A stretch of DNA of 12,925 nt from assembly GCA_031274075.1 (NCBI GenBank), contig JAISQQ010000285.1:1-12925 (forward strand), read 5' to 3'. This DNA is from Accumulibacter sp. Lineage in GTDB: Bacteria; Pseudomonadota; Gammaproteobacteria; Burkholderiales; Rhodocyclaceae. The position numbers were made by a program, and so were the translations under genes. The notes beneath the pieces were generated by a model. It did not search any database. It saw only the letters and a list, made by a program, of their open reading frames with translations, and had not been told where the DNA came from. Below, piece after piece: positions 1 through 7,293 of the stretch. Each line of letters begins with the position of its first letter. Position 1 is the stretch's first letter.

Positions 1-2666
1 ATGTCCGGGTTGGCGTCGGCGCTGGAATAGCCGGTGAAATAGAGCCCGTCCGGCGTGTTGACCGGAGCGGTGAACCACTCGTCCCCCATGCCCGAGATGC
101 GGATGCCGAAGTTCTCGCCGTTGCGGGTCATGGCCGTGACCACGCTGCCTTGCGCGAGGGTGCGGGCGGCGTCCATGACGCTTTTGGCAGCGGCCATCAT
201 GATGTTGAGGAAGAACTGGTCGGTGTCGGCCAGAAAGCGCATGACCTGGCGGCGATGTTCCTGCGGAACGTCGGCCGCCACCAGCAGCGGGGCGATCTCC
301 TTGAGGAAATTCAGGGAACCGGCAATGTTGCGTTGATGGAACTCGTCGCCCATGGCAATGGCCTTGCTGACCAGGACATTGATATTCAAACCGCCTTCGA
401 TGCCGCTGAGCACCTTTGACAAGACCGGCCCGAGAACGTCGCGCATCCAGCGCAGACGTTCGATGACGGCATCATTGTAGGCGCCGAAGCGCAGCACCGC
501 TCCGATGCCCTCGTTCATCGTGCAGTAGGCGTAGTTGCCGCCGGTTTTGTTGACCACCACCAGCAGCGGCATATGCGCCGAAGTGATGCCCCCCATGGGG
601 CCGACCGCGTTCACGCTGTGGCAGGGAAGGAACTCGACGCCGCCGCTTTCCAGAAGCTTCCGGGCCTCGTCCTCGTCGCCGGCCCAGCCTTCGAACAGCG
701 CGGCTCCGACGCAGGAACCCTGCATCGGACGGGTCATGTTCTCCCAGCGAATGGGCGGCCCGGCGTGGAGCAGGACCTTTCTTTCAGCCAGCGCGGGAAT
801 CAGTTCGCGGGCGGGCTTGACGTCCAGCAGGAAGGGCGAGGATGCCAGAATTTTGTCGATGACCCGCTGATTGGCCCGATCGATGGCGCCGTCGTCATGG
901 CGGCTCAAAAACTTGAGCATGCCTTGCAGTTCGACATCGCCGCCGGCCACGGGCCGCCAATCCAGTTGGACATACGGGACGCCCAGATCCTCAAAGGGCC
1001 TGGTGAAGCCGCGCACCCCGGCGTTGACCACCACAGGACCGTCGGCGAACAGCCGCCGCACGGCTTCGGGCACCGGGGGGAGCGTCGAGGCTTTGGGGCC
1101 GCCGGGAGCGCCGATCCCTTTGGCCGGGAACGAAAGCCGCAGGCCAAGCGCCATGAGGGCGGCGGCGACCAGGGCGGCGTTGCTGGGAGCGACATAGACC
1201 CCGGCGTCTTCGAGAATGCGGACCTGTTCCGAACGCGGCTGCGGATCGTCTTCCGTGCCGCAGACGCAAGCCATGAACTGTAAGGACCGCCCCTCCCGCG
1301 CGGCAATCTGTCCGGCCTCGCGGATGCTTGGAACCAATGCCGCGGCCATATCGGCGTGCGCGCCGTAGCCCTCGACGAAATCCAGCAGGATCAGCCCCGT
1401 CCGCGCGTCCCTGGCCGCGTCGAGGATGTGCTGGACGCGGGTCTGCGGATCGATCATCGGGTGAGGCTTGCCCTGGGTGTAGGCGTCGTCGCCCAGGTCG
1501 ACGATCTCATGGCCGCCGTGGCGGAACATGAAGCCTGCTTCATGATGGCCCGCGCCGTCGCCGGTTAGATTCAGGGCGCGGGTCAGCAGCGCGGCGGCCT
1601 CGCCGGCCAGGGTCCCTCCGGCGTACAGGCCGCGAAGGGTCCGGCCAGCCATGTCCGGCGGGCTTGAAGGCAGCTCCGGCCGATAGGCGCGGCCCGAGGG
1701 ATCTTCGCCGTTTGCCAGGGCCACGGCGAGTTCGGCGGCCTCTTCCAGCGTGTCGGCCAGGTACAGCCCCTCTTCGTGAGCGGCCGGGCGCTCGCCGATG
1801 AAGACGGCCACGCAGGGCTTTTCAATCGCCCGCAAGACGCTCATGATTTCTTCCCGCACCGAAAGAGCCGGTGGTTTGGCCACCACCACCAGGCAATCCG
1901 TGCCGGGGTCTTCGGCCAGGACGGCCAGGGCGGTCTTCAGGGTCGAGGCGCCGATCTCGCCGCTGATGTCGCGTCCGCCGGTGCCGATGGCCTGGGAGAC
2001 GCCCGCGCCCCGGCGGGCGATCTGGGTCGAAATTTCCTGGATGCCCGTGCCGGACGCGCCGACGATACCGATCCGGCCCCGGGGAATGACATTGGTAAAG
2101 GCAAAGGGCACCCCCCGGATGAGCGCGGTGCCGCAATCCGGCCCCATGACCAGGAGCCCCTTGTCGGCGGCTTTCTTCTTCAGGCGTTTTTCAGCCTCCA
2201 GGGGGACGTTGTCGCTGAAAATGAAGACGTGCCGCCCCTCTTCCAGTATCTGCTCGGCCTCGTTTTCCACATAGACGCCGGGAATCGACAACAGCGCGAT
2301 GTTGCTGCCGGGAAGCGCGGACCAGGCCCGCGGCCAGTCCCGGACCGCTTTGCCGCCCGCCCCGCCCTGCCCTCCGCCACCTTCTCCGCCTTCGCCCTGT
2401 TTCCGCAGGAATTCGTCAACCGCCGCCAGCAGGCCTTCGACGCGGTTTTCGCCGTCGATATCCATGACCATGGCAATGTCGTTGGCTCCGGCGCCGGCGA
2501 GTTCCGGCGTACCCAGCCCGCTGGCCGCCAGAATGTCTTTGTTGGCCGGAGTGCCCATCATGATGGAGACCTTGGCCACGCCGTCCAGGGTGGCGATCGT
2601 ATTGGTCAGGAGCATCAGGGTGATGGAATCCTGATAGCTGTTTTTCCGGATGATTGTATGCAGCAT
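1..2666 (-). CDS. fdrA-ylbE: Fused FdrA-YlbE (AllF-AllG) oxamate carbamoyltransferase subunits, 3' end cut by window edge
   Basis: One frame is open from ATG 2666 to the left edge (888 codons visible, no stop). Residues 1-588 match FdrA/AllF, related to succinyl-CoA synthetase alpha: SVSIMMGTPANK-like N-terminus (VSIMMGTPANK, 33-43), GLLVMGPDCGT (170-180), GASGTGIQE (203-211) and a KPHPMIDP motif. From about 594 it becomes YlbE/AllG (DUF1116): LLHAGPPIRW (632-641), PCHSVNAVGPMGG (681-693) and TDQFFLN. About 295 of the roughly 420 residues of that domain are present. E. coli fdrA, ylbE and ylbF (allFGH) are reported to encode oxamic transcarbamylase, which splits oxalurate with phosphate into oxamate and carbamoyl phosphate. 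A strong AGGAGG overlaps the allD stop (2680-2675, spacer 8). No Shine-Dalgarno-preceded start lies near the junction (888-900), so a single fused chain is expected. A Gly-rich stretch (91-105) interrupts the FdrA part. Fusion and family calls are firm; activity is inferred. Confidence 0.9.
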   Translation of the reverse strand, partial: MLHTIIRKNSYQDSITLMLLTNTIATLDGVAKVSIMMGTPANKDILAASGLGTPELAGAGANDIAMVMDIDGENRVEGLLAAVDEFLRKQGEGGEGGGGQGGAGGKAVRDWPRAWSALPGSNIALLSIPGVYVENEAEQILEEGRHVFIFSDNVPLEAEKRLKKKAADKGLLVMGPDCGTALIRGVPFAFTNVIPRGRIGIVGASGTGIQEISTQIARRGAGVSQAIGTGGRDISGEIGASTLKTALAVLAEDPGTDCLVVVAKPPALSVREEIMSVLRAIEKPCVAVFIGERPAAHEEGLYLADTLEEAAELAVALANGEDPSGRAYRPELPSSPPDMAGRTLRGLYAGGTLAGEAAALLTRALNLTGDGAGHHEAGFMFRHGGHEIVDLGDDAYTQGKPHPMIDPQTRVQHILDAARDARTGLILLDFVEGYGAHADMAAALVPSIREAGQIAAREGRSLQFMACVCGTEDDPQPRSEQVRILEDAGVYVAPSNAALVAAALMALGLRLSFPAKGIGAPGGPKASTLPPVPEAVRRLFADGPVVVNAGVRGFTRPFEDLGVPYVQLDWRPVAGGDVELQGMLKFLSRHDDGAIDRANQRVIDKILASSPFLLDVKPARELIPALAERKVLLHAGPPIRWENMTRPMQGSCVGAALFEGWAGDEDEARKLLESGGVEFLPCHSVNAVGPMGGITSAHMPLLVVVNKTGGNYAYCTMNEGIGAVLRFGAYNDAVIERLRWMRDVLGPVLSKVLSGIEGGLNINVLVSKAIAMGDEFHQRNIAGSLNFLKEIAPLLVAADVPQEHRRQVMRFLADTDQFFLNIMMAAAKSVMDAARTLAQGSVVTAMTRNGENFGIRISGMGDEWFTAPVNTPDGLYFTGYSSADANPD

Positions 2667-2678
2667 GGGAACCCCCTC

Positions 2679-3788
2679 CTAGTGTCGAACGGCGAAAGGA
2701 TCGCCCAGTTCGTAGGTGTTTTGAAAAATGTCGTCGCTGACCAGATAGTCGTAAATCTCCCGGACGATGGGAATGCCGCTTTCGCGGTATTTCTTTTCCA
2801 CCTGCGCCGAACGCTCGCCGGGGTAGAGCACCTGGGTATGGCCGGCGGCCGGTCTGCATGCGTGCAGTTCCTGGATCATCCGGCCGATGTTGCGGGTGAA
2901 TACCCTGGGGTCGCCGAAAAAAGCGGGGTTGATGACGATGTGCAACTGCCCCAGTTCCCGGCCCTGGTCGAGATGCGCGTACATGGAAGTGACGTGCGGC
3001 CCGAAGGGCTGGCCCATAAGCGTTCCGGAGAGGATGTCCACCATCATCATCAGGCCGTAGCCCTTGGCGCCGGCCACGGCGCACAGGCCGCCCAGGGCGA
3101 AGGGGTCGGTGGTCGGGCGGCCGTCCTTACCCACGGCCCAGTCGGCGGGTATTTTCCTTTTGCGCGCCCGGGCGTCCAGGACCTTGCCCCAGGCCTGGAC
3201 GGTGGTGGCCATGTCGAAGACGATGGGCGATCCGCCCTCCACCGGGCAGGCGAAGCCGATGGGGTTGGTGCCGAAAAACGCTTGCGCCCCGCCATACGGC
3301 ACCACCATCGGGTCGCTCTGGCACATCGACAGGCCGACCAGCCCTTCGGCGGCGGCCTGGCGCAGGTAATAGCTCAAGGTGCCGCAATGGCCCATGCGTT
3401 TCATGCCGACCACCGCCAGACCTTTTTCGCGGGCCATTTCGATGGCCTGGCGCATGCCGAGATTGGCGACCACGAAGCCGACGGCGTTGTCGCCGTCCAC
3501 CACGGCGGAACAGGGGCCGGTCAGCTCGGTCTTGAAGTCCGGATGGGTATTGCTGCCTCCCTTGTAGATGCGTTCGGCGTAGTACTCCACCCGGACGCTG
3601 CCGTGCGAGTGCACTCCCAGGGAATCGGCGTAGGCCAGGTGGTCGGCGACTTGCACGGCCTGCTCCCGAGGGAGTCCGGCGTGTTCAAGCTTTCTCTGGA
3701 TGAGATCGACGAGCTGATCTTTCGCCAGCAGGATGGTTTCCTGATCCGATGGTGTTTCTTGAAGCAGGGTATTGGCTATGGCGTTCAT
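2679..3788 (-). CDS. allD: Ureidoglycolate dehydrogenase (AllD)
   Basis: A 369-aa member of the Ldh2/malate-L-lactate dehydrogenase family. It oxidises (S)-ureidoglycolate to oxalurate with NAD(P)+ in the cytoplasm, supplying the substrate of the downstream FdrA-YlbE protein. Identity with E. coli AllD is high along the whole length: YADSLGVHSHG (53-63), VRVEYYAERI, MGHCG (132-136), CQSDPMVVP, FDMATTVQAWGKVLDAR and KGYGLMMM. By alignment from memory, Ser61, His62, Arg66 and His134 correspond to the active-site Ser43, His44, Arg48 and His116 of E. coli AllD. The protein carries about 18 extra N-terminal residues relative to E. coli. The start is supported by GAGGAG (3802-3797, 8-nt spacer) overlapping the allE TGA, which suggests translational coupling. 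The family is certain and the substrate is well supported by neighbours on both sides. Confidence 0.95.
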   Translation of the reverse strand: MNAIANTLLQETPSDQETILLAKDQLVDLIQRKLEHAGLPREQAVQVADHLAYADSLGVHSHGSVRVEYYAERIYKGGSNTHPDFKTELTGPCSAVVDGDNAVGFVVANLGMRQAIEMAREKGLAVVGMKRMGHCGTLSYYLRQAAAEGLVGLSMCQSDPMVVPYGGAQAFFGTNPIGFACPVEGGSPIVFDMATTVQAWGKVLDARARKRKIPADWAVGKDGRPTTDPFALGGLCAVAGAKGYGLMMMVDILSGTLMGQPFGPHVTSMYAHLDQGRELGQLHIVINPAFFGDPRVFTRNIGRMIQELHACRPAAGHTQVLYPGERSAQVEKKYRESGIPIVREIYDYLVSDDIFQNTYELGDPFAVRH

Positions 3789-3800
3789 GCTTCTCGCTCC

Positions 3801-4589
3801 TCAAAGGATTTCGTCGCGGTTGCAGTCTTTGGAGTACAGGTAGCGGAAGCGTTCGCCCCGGCCAATGCCGTAGGCGGCCTGGAGAGCATACGCGGCCATG
3901 AAGATGTAGTCGCCTTTTTCGACGGTCAGCCACTCGTTGTCGAGGTTGTAAAGCCCTTCGCCTTCAAGGATGAGGGCTCCGTGTTCCTGCACGTGCGTTT
4001 CGATGTAGCCGTGGGAGGCTCCCCGTGCGAAGCTCAGGATGTGGAAATTCATGTCGAAGCCCAGGTCGTCGGTGGGGAGAAGATCCCATATCTGGACGTC
4101 CTTCATGCCTTCATAGTCACAGGACTCGAGTTCTCCGGCGTTTCCGGCGAAGGCGCGGGGCTGGTGGCCGGCCAGGGGCTGATAGCGCCGCTTGTACAGG
4201 AAAAGCTCGCTGTTTCCGCCGGCCCGGTTTTCCAGGTACATTTTTTTGTCCGGCGGCAGATAGAGATAGCCGTCCCGTTCCAGGACATAGTCCCGGCTGC
4301 CGTCGCCCGCGCGAATCCGGCCGTCCAGGACGTAGACGAAGGTTTCCACGCCGTCGCCGCCGAAACCGAGATCGTTCTTGCCTTTCGGCAGCATGCTGAC
4401 CACATAGTCCACGAAACTGGCTCCCAGCTTGGGGCTGCCCAGGATGGTCATTTCGCAGCCGTCGAAGCCGGGCACGCGGTTTTTCACCAGCCCGGTGGGG
4501 GGAATGAGCGCATAGTTGTTTTTCTTGATGACGGCCCGCGAGGCCAGGGGCGCGCCGGGATAGCCGGTCTGTCCGTTTTTGTAACCCAT
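3801..4589 (-). CDS. allE: (S)-ureidoglycine aminohydrolase (AllE)
   Basis: A 262-aa bicupin, the usual AllE length. It hydrolyses (S)-ureidoglycine, the AllC product, to (S)-ureidoglycolate and ammonia, controlling stereochemistry ahead of AllD; it needs Mn2+. Both cupins are visible: an N-terminal one around 74-135 (GFGGDGVETFVYVLDG) and a catalytic C-terminal one around 180-250. The latter carries SHGYIETHVQEHGA, giving predicted metal ligands Glu197, His199, His203 and Gln237. The YSKDCNRD terminus (252-259), with Lys254, matches the substrate-binding end of the family. The MGYKNGQTGY start aligns with the E. coli N-terminus. The TAA of the upstream transporter runs directly into GGAG (4599-4596), six nucleotides before the ATG, so translation is probably coupled. 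No key residue is missing. Confidence 0.95.
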   Translation of the reverse strand: MGYKNGQTGYPGAPLASRAVIKKNNYALIPPTGLVKNRVPGFDGCEMTILGSPKLGASFVDYVVSMLPKGKNDLGFGGDGVETFVYVLDGRIRAGDGSRDYVLERDGYLYLPPDKKMYLENRAGGNSELFLYKRRYQPLAGHQPRAFAGNAGELESCDYEGMKDVQIWDLLPTDDLGFDMNFHILSFARGASHGYIETHVQEHGALILEGEGLYNLDNEWLTVEKGDYIFMAAYALQAAYGIGRGERFRYLYSKDCNRDEIL

Positions 4590-4599
4590 GATTTGCTCC

Positions 4600-5853
4600 T
4601 TATTGAAAGGTCAATGATTCCGCCGGCGTGCGGCGGCGATTGATAAGTAGAAAGAAAACCGTGCACACGGCCAAAAGGAATACGGAGAGATAGAAGCCGC
4701 CGATCTTGGAATGAAACTGGTCGGAAATAAGCCCGGTCAGCAGAGGCGCGGCCACCGAAGCGCACATGCCGCAGAAGTTGAAGGTGGTCAGATGCGTGGC
4801 CAGGCGGCGGCGGGGCGAGTTTTCAGTCACCAGGGAGACGAGCATCGGATCCACCGCCAGCTTGCCGGTCAGGCCGTAGAGCAGGAGACCCAGCAGCAGC
4901 AAAGCGGAGCTTGGGGAAGCCACGACCAGCACCAGCATCAGCGCCGCGCAGAATTCCAGGGAGACGATGAACAGCAGGCGGCGGGAGCGAAAGCGGTCCG
5001 CCAGACGGCTGAAGAACAGGGCGCCGGGAATGGAGGCAAAGGCGACCAGGGCCGAGGACATGCCAATGGCCATTCCCGTAAAGCCGCGCTCTGTCTCCAG
5101 AAAGTTCGGCAGCCAGGTCACCAGCATGTAATAGCCGTAGCAGGTGGCAAAATACAGCAGGTAGTAGCTGATGGAGAGCGGGGAAAATAGTTCGGTTTTC
5201 GTCGAAAGGTCTTCCGGCTCTTCGCCTTTTGCCTGGGCGTCCTTCTCTTTCCTGTTGACCTCTTGGGGCTTGATGACCACGATGAAGCAGATCATGGCGG
5301 CCAGGATGATGCCGCTGATGATGTAGAGCATGATGTTCCAGGGCAGTCCCAGGCTTTTGACCAGCCAACTCGATCCGATGAGGCCGATGGCCATGCCCAC
5401 CGCCGAGCCGCTGTTGATGATGGCGTTGGAGAAGTTCCGTTTTTCCTGCGGGACGGTGCGGCCGGAAAGCGAGTAGGCCGATCCATAGTAAGCGCCTGTG
5501 CCGAGACCGGCGCAGAGACTCCCCAGATAAATCATCTCCAGGCTGTTGGCCGAGCCGATGAGGATCGCCGCCACGGCGAAGAGCGTGAACCCCGGCACCA
5601 GGACGGCCTTGATGCCGAAGCGGTCCACCAGGAATCCCGAAGGAATCTGCATGCCGGTGTAGCTGAAGAAATAAATACTGGCGATGGCCCCCATGCTGGC
5701 ATCGCTGGTGATGCCTATGGTTGCCTGCATTTCTCCGTAGATGGGAGTCAGGACGGTCCGGTAGATCCAGATCGAAACCCAGCCGAAGCAGAGCAGGCCA
5801 ACGATTTTGTGCCAGTAGACCCCGAGAGAGTTGCTTTGCGTTTGATTGATCAT
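4600..5853 (-). CDS. MFS transporter, probable ureide (allantoate/oxalurate-pathway) permease
   Basis: A 417-aa major facilitator protein with about 12 hydrophobic segments in two halves. The hallmark loop 2-3 motif A is intact at 73-82 (GFLVDRFGIK), and a degenerate copy (SRLADRFRSR) lies at the equivalent place in the second half. A charged central cytoplasmic loop (around 200-230, rich in K and E) separates the halves. The gene sits inside the operon between allC and allE, 18 nt after the allC stop, with AAGGA (5864-5860, spacer 6) before the ATG, so it is most simply the uptake system for the pathway substrate. E. coli uses an NCS1-type allantoin permease (YbbW) instead, so the exact substrate (allantoate, allantoin, oxalurate, or an exported product such as oxamate) cannot be read from sequence. 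Family certain, substrate inferred. Confidence 0.85.
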   Translation of the reverse strand: MINQTQSNSLGVYWHKIVGLLCFGWVSIWIYRTVLTPIYGEMQATIGITSDASMGAIASIYFFSYTGMQIPSGFLVDRFGIKAVLVPGFTLFAVAAILIGSANSLEMIYLGSLCAGLGTGAYYGSAYSLSGRTVPQEKRNFSNAIINSGSAVGMAIGLIGSSWLVKSLGLPWNIMLYIISGIILAAMICFIVVIKPQEVNRKEKDAQAKGEEPEDLSTKTELFSPLSISYYLLYFATCYGYYMLVTWLPNFLETERGFTGMAIGMSSALVAFASIPGALFFSRLADRFRSRRLLFIVSLEFCAALMLVLVVASPSSALLLLGLLLYGLTGKLAVDPMLVSLVTENSPRRRLATHLTTFNFCGMCASVAAPLLTGLISDQFHSKIGGFYLSVFLLAVCTVFFLLINRRRTPAESLTFQ

Positions 5854-5871
5854 GGCGATTCCTTTCTTTGG

Positions 5872-7098
5872 CTAATAAGCCAGATCGTAGAGAATGGCTT
5901 CCAGGGCATCGACCCCGGCCACCAAATCTTCCATTTTGGTTTCCTCGGCCGGGTTGTGGCTGATGCCCTTGATGCTGGGCACGAAGAACATGGCCGTCGG
6001 GTAATGCCGCGCCAGGATCTGGGAGTCGTGTCCCGCGCCGCTGTGCATCACGTGGGTTTTCAGGCCCTGTTCGCGGCAGACGCGGGCGATCCGCTCAACC
6101 AGTTCACGGTTCATGGGAACGGGCGGCTCGTTCATCCAGCAGTCGATTTCGGCGGTTAGGCCCAGATCGTCCGCGCATCGAGCAATGGCGCTCTCAATGG
6201 TTCGGGCGAAAGCGTCGAGGGCTGTTTGATCGGTGTGGCGGCAGTCCACGGTGAAAACGACCCGCCCTGGGACGACATTGACGATGTTGGGCAGGACTTC
6301 CAGCTTGCCGAAGGTCAGCACCAGAGGGTCGCCCTGTGTCCTGGCCTGATCCAGAAGACGGACCATGCAGCGCGCCGCGCCTTCCACGGCGTCGTGCCGC
6401 ATGGACATGGGGGTGGTTCCGGCATGATTGGCTTCGCCCGTCAGCGTGACGGTATAGCGTTTCTGTCCGGCGATATCGGTCACCACGCCGATTTGCTGGC
6501 CCAGGTTTTCCAGCACTCCGCCCTGTTCGATATGGGCTTCGACGAAGGCCTTGATGTCTTTCCGGGGCGCGGGCCGCGCGGCTTCAAAGTCAAAGCCGGC
6601 CTGCCTCATGGCCTCGGGGAACAAATGGCCTTCGGCGTCTCTGGCCTGACGCAGAACCTCCCTGTCGGCCACGCCGACCAGATTCTTGCTGCCCCAGAAA
6701 GCATAGGGGAAGCGGCTCCCCTCCTCCTCGGCGAAGGAAACGAGCTCGATCGAGCTCTTGGGCCGGCCATGTTTCTTCATGAGGCGGTCGACCGCCAACC
6801 AGGCCGCCAGGATGCCGTACTGCCCGTCGAGCGTGCCGCCGTTCCTGACCGTATCCACGTGCGAGCCGGTCAGCACGGTTTCCTCGGGCTTTTCCCGGCC
6901 TTCGATCCGGCCAAAAAGATTGCCCACCGGGTCGAAACGGGCGGCCAGGCCGATCTCTTCAAACATGGTGCCCAGGCAGTCCTGGGCTTGCCGCCAGGAC
7001 GGCGAGTACAACAGACGGGTCAGCCCTCCTCCCTCAGCCGCGCCGATGGCGCTGAGCCGAACCAGACAATCTCTCATGTCCACGATTTTTTGCTTCAT
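5872..7098 (-). CDS. allC: Allantoate amidohydrolase (AllC), M20 metallo-amidohydrolase
   Basis: A 408-aa Zn/Mn-dependent M20-family amidohydrolase of the hydantoinase/carbamoylase (AllC, UAAH, beta-ureidopropionase) subfamily. It would hydrolyse allantoate to ureidoglycine, CO2 and ammonia in the cytoplasm. The bimetal site is intact: TGSHVDTV with His80, LDGQYG with Asp91, AEEEGSRF with Glu125/Glu126, EAHIEQG with His189, and ISHNPAEET with His381. The GHDSQ motif (356-360) and the GEANHAGTTPM segment of the dimerisation lid are also present. It is the first gene of the operon and is divergent from the pucR-like gene. AGGGAG (7110-7105, spacer 6) supports the ATG. Sequence alone does not separate allantoate from N-carbamoyl-amino-acid or ureidoglycolate hydrolases of the same family; the allE and allD neighbours make allantoate by far the best call. 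Confidence 0.93.
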   Translation of the reverse strand: MKQKIVDMRDCLVRLSAIGAAEGGGLTRLLYSPSWRQAQDCLGTMFEEIGLAARFDPVGNLFGRIEGREKPEETVLTGSHVDTVRNGGTLDGQYGILAAWLAVDRLMKKHGRPKSSIELVSFAEEEGSRFPYAFWGSKNLVGVADREVLRQARDAEGHLFPEAMRQAGFDFEAARPAPRKDIKAFVEAHIEQGGVLENLGQQIGVVTDIAGQKRYTVTLTGEANHAGTTPMSMRHDAVEGAARCMVRLLDQARTQGDPLVLTFGKLEVLPNIVNVVPGRVVFTVDCRHTDQTALDAFARTIESAIARCADDLGLTAEIDCWMNEPPVPMNRELVERIARVCREQGLKTHVMHSGAGHDSQILARHYPTAMFFVPSIKGISHNPAEETKMEDLVAGVDALEAILYDLAY

Positions 7099-7141
7099 GC
7101 TTTTCTCCCTGTTGCCACGAAGGCGCTACTTCGGTAAAAGT

Positions 7142-7157
7142 AAAAAACTGGTTTTTT
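7142..7157. repeat. A/T inverted repeat with 7-bp arms
   Basis: AAAAAAC and GTTTTTT are exact reverse complements separated by TG. The element is 44-59 bp upstream of the allC start on the minus strand, inside the leader or promoter region. It may be an operator half-site pair, a flexible AT-rich promoter element, or simply sequence bias; the arms are low-complexity. Confidence 0.4.
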
Positions 7158-7159
7158 GG

Positions 7160-7177
7160 TTTTTCTGATTTTTCTGA
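7160..7177. repeat. Perfect 9-bp tandem direct repeat
   Basis: TTTTTCTGA occurs twice with no gap (7160-7168 and 7169-7177), roughly one helical turn apart, in the divergent promoter region. Nine-bp phasing of an AT-rich word is compatible with repeated contacts by a regulator or with intrinsic DNA bending. The function is unknown. Confidence 0.5.
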
Positions 7178-7241
7178 GTTTGAACACTACCCGCGGGAAA
7201 AAAATAAATCATCGGTCAGCTTGACGAAAATACTTCCCTCA

Positions 7242-7260
7242 TTTGTTCAAAGTGCACAAA
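7242..7260. promoter_or_regulatory. Candidate operator: 19-bp imperfect palindrome
   Basis: TTTGTTCAAAGTGCACAAA reads as TTTGTnCAnnnnnTGnACAAA-like dyad symmetry, with 14 of 19 positions self-complementary in the inverted alignment. It lies 33 bp before the pucR-like start and overlaps where a -10 for the TTGACG element would fall, a position that fits autoregulation. It does not clearly match the published B. subtilis PucR box as I recall it, so the binding protein is inferred only from position. Confidence 0.45.
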
Positions 7261-7293
7261 GGATGACGCGACCCGAAAGACGCGAGGACGACG

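Larger units (their letters stand above)
7099..7293. promoter_or_regulatory. Divergent allC / pucR-like intergenic control region
   Basis: This 195-bp region is visibly more AT-rich than the genes around it and must hold the promoters of the leftward all operon and probably of the rightward pucR-like gene. For pucR a TTGACG hexamer (7221-7226) could act as a -35, but no good -10 follows at 16-18 bp. No convincing sigma-70 or sigma-54 promoter was found for allC by eye. The region contains a 19-bp imperfect palindrome (7242-7260), a 9-bp tandem repeat (7160-7177), an A/T inverted repeat (AAAAAAC-TG-GTTTTTT, 7142-7157) and CCCGCGGG (7190-7197). TTTGAAC at 7179-7185 recurs inverted as GTTCAAA at 7245-7251. 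Confidence 0.7.

Noticed and set aside
905..2476. Several short minus-strand frames within the fdrA region that might suggest fdrA is broken
   Set aside because: All are in the two other minus-strand frames. The real frame was followed codon by codon from 2666 to base 3 and keeps FdrA and YlbE motifs throughout.
1776..4643. 955-codon plus-strand open frame opposite fdrA, allD and allE
   Set aside because: It is in exact codon-on-codon register with the three minus-strand genes. In GC-rich genes the sense codons TTA, CTA and TCA are rare, so their antisense stops are missing. The translation has no recognisable domain, while the minus-strand products are unmistakable.
5263..7137. Two long plus-strand open frames opposite the MFS gene and allC
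   Set aside because: Codon-register shadows of the MFS and allC genes, compositionally biased, with no recognisable motifs.
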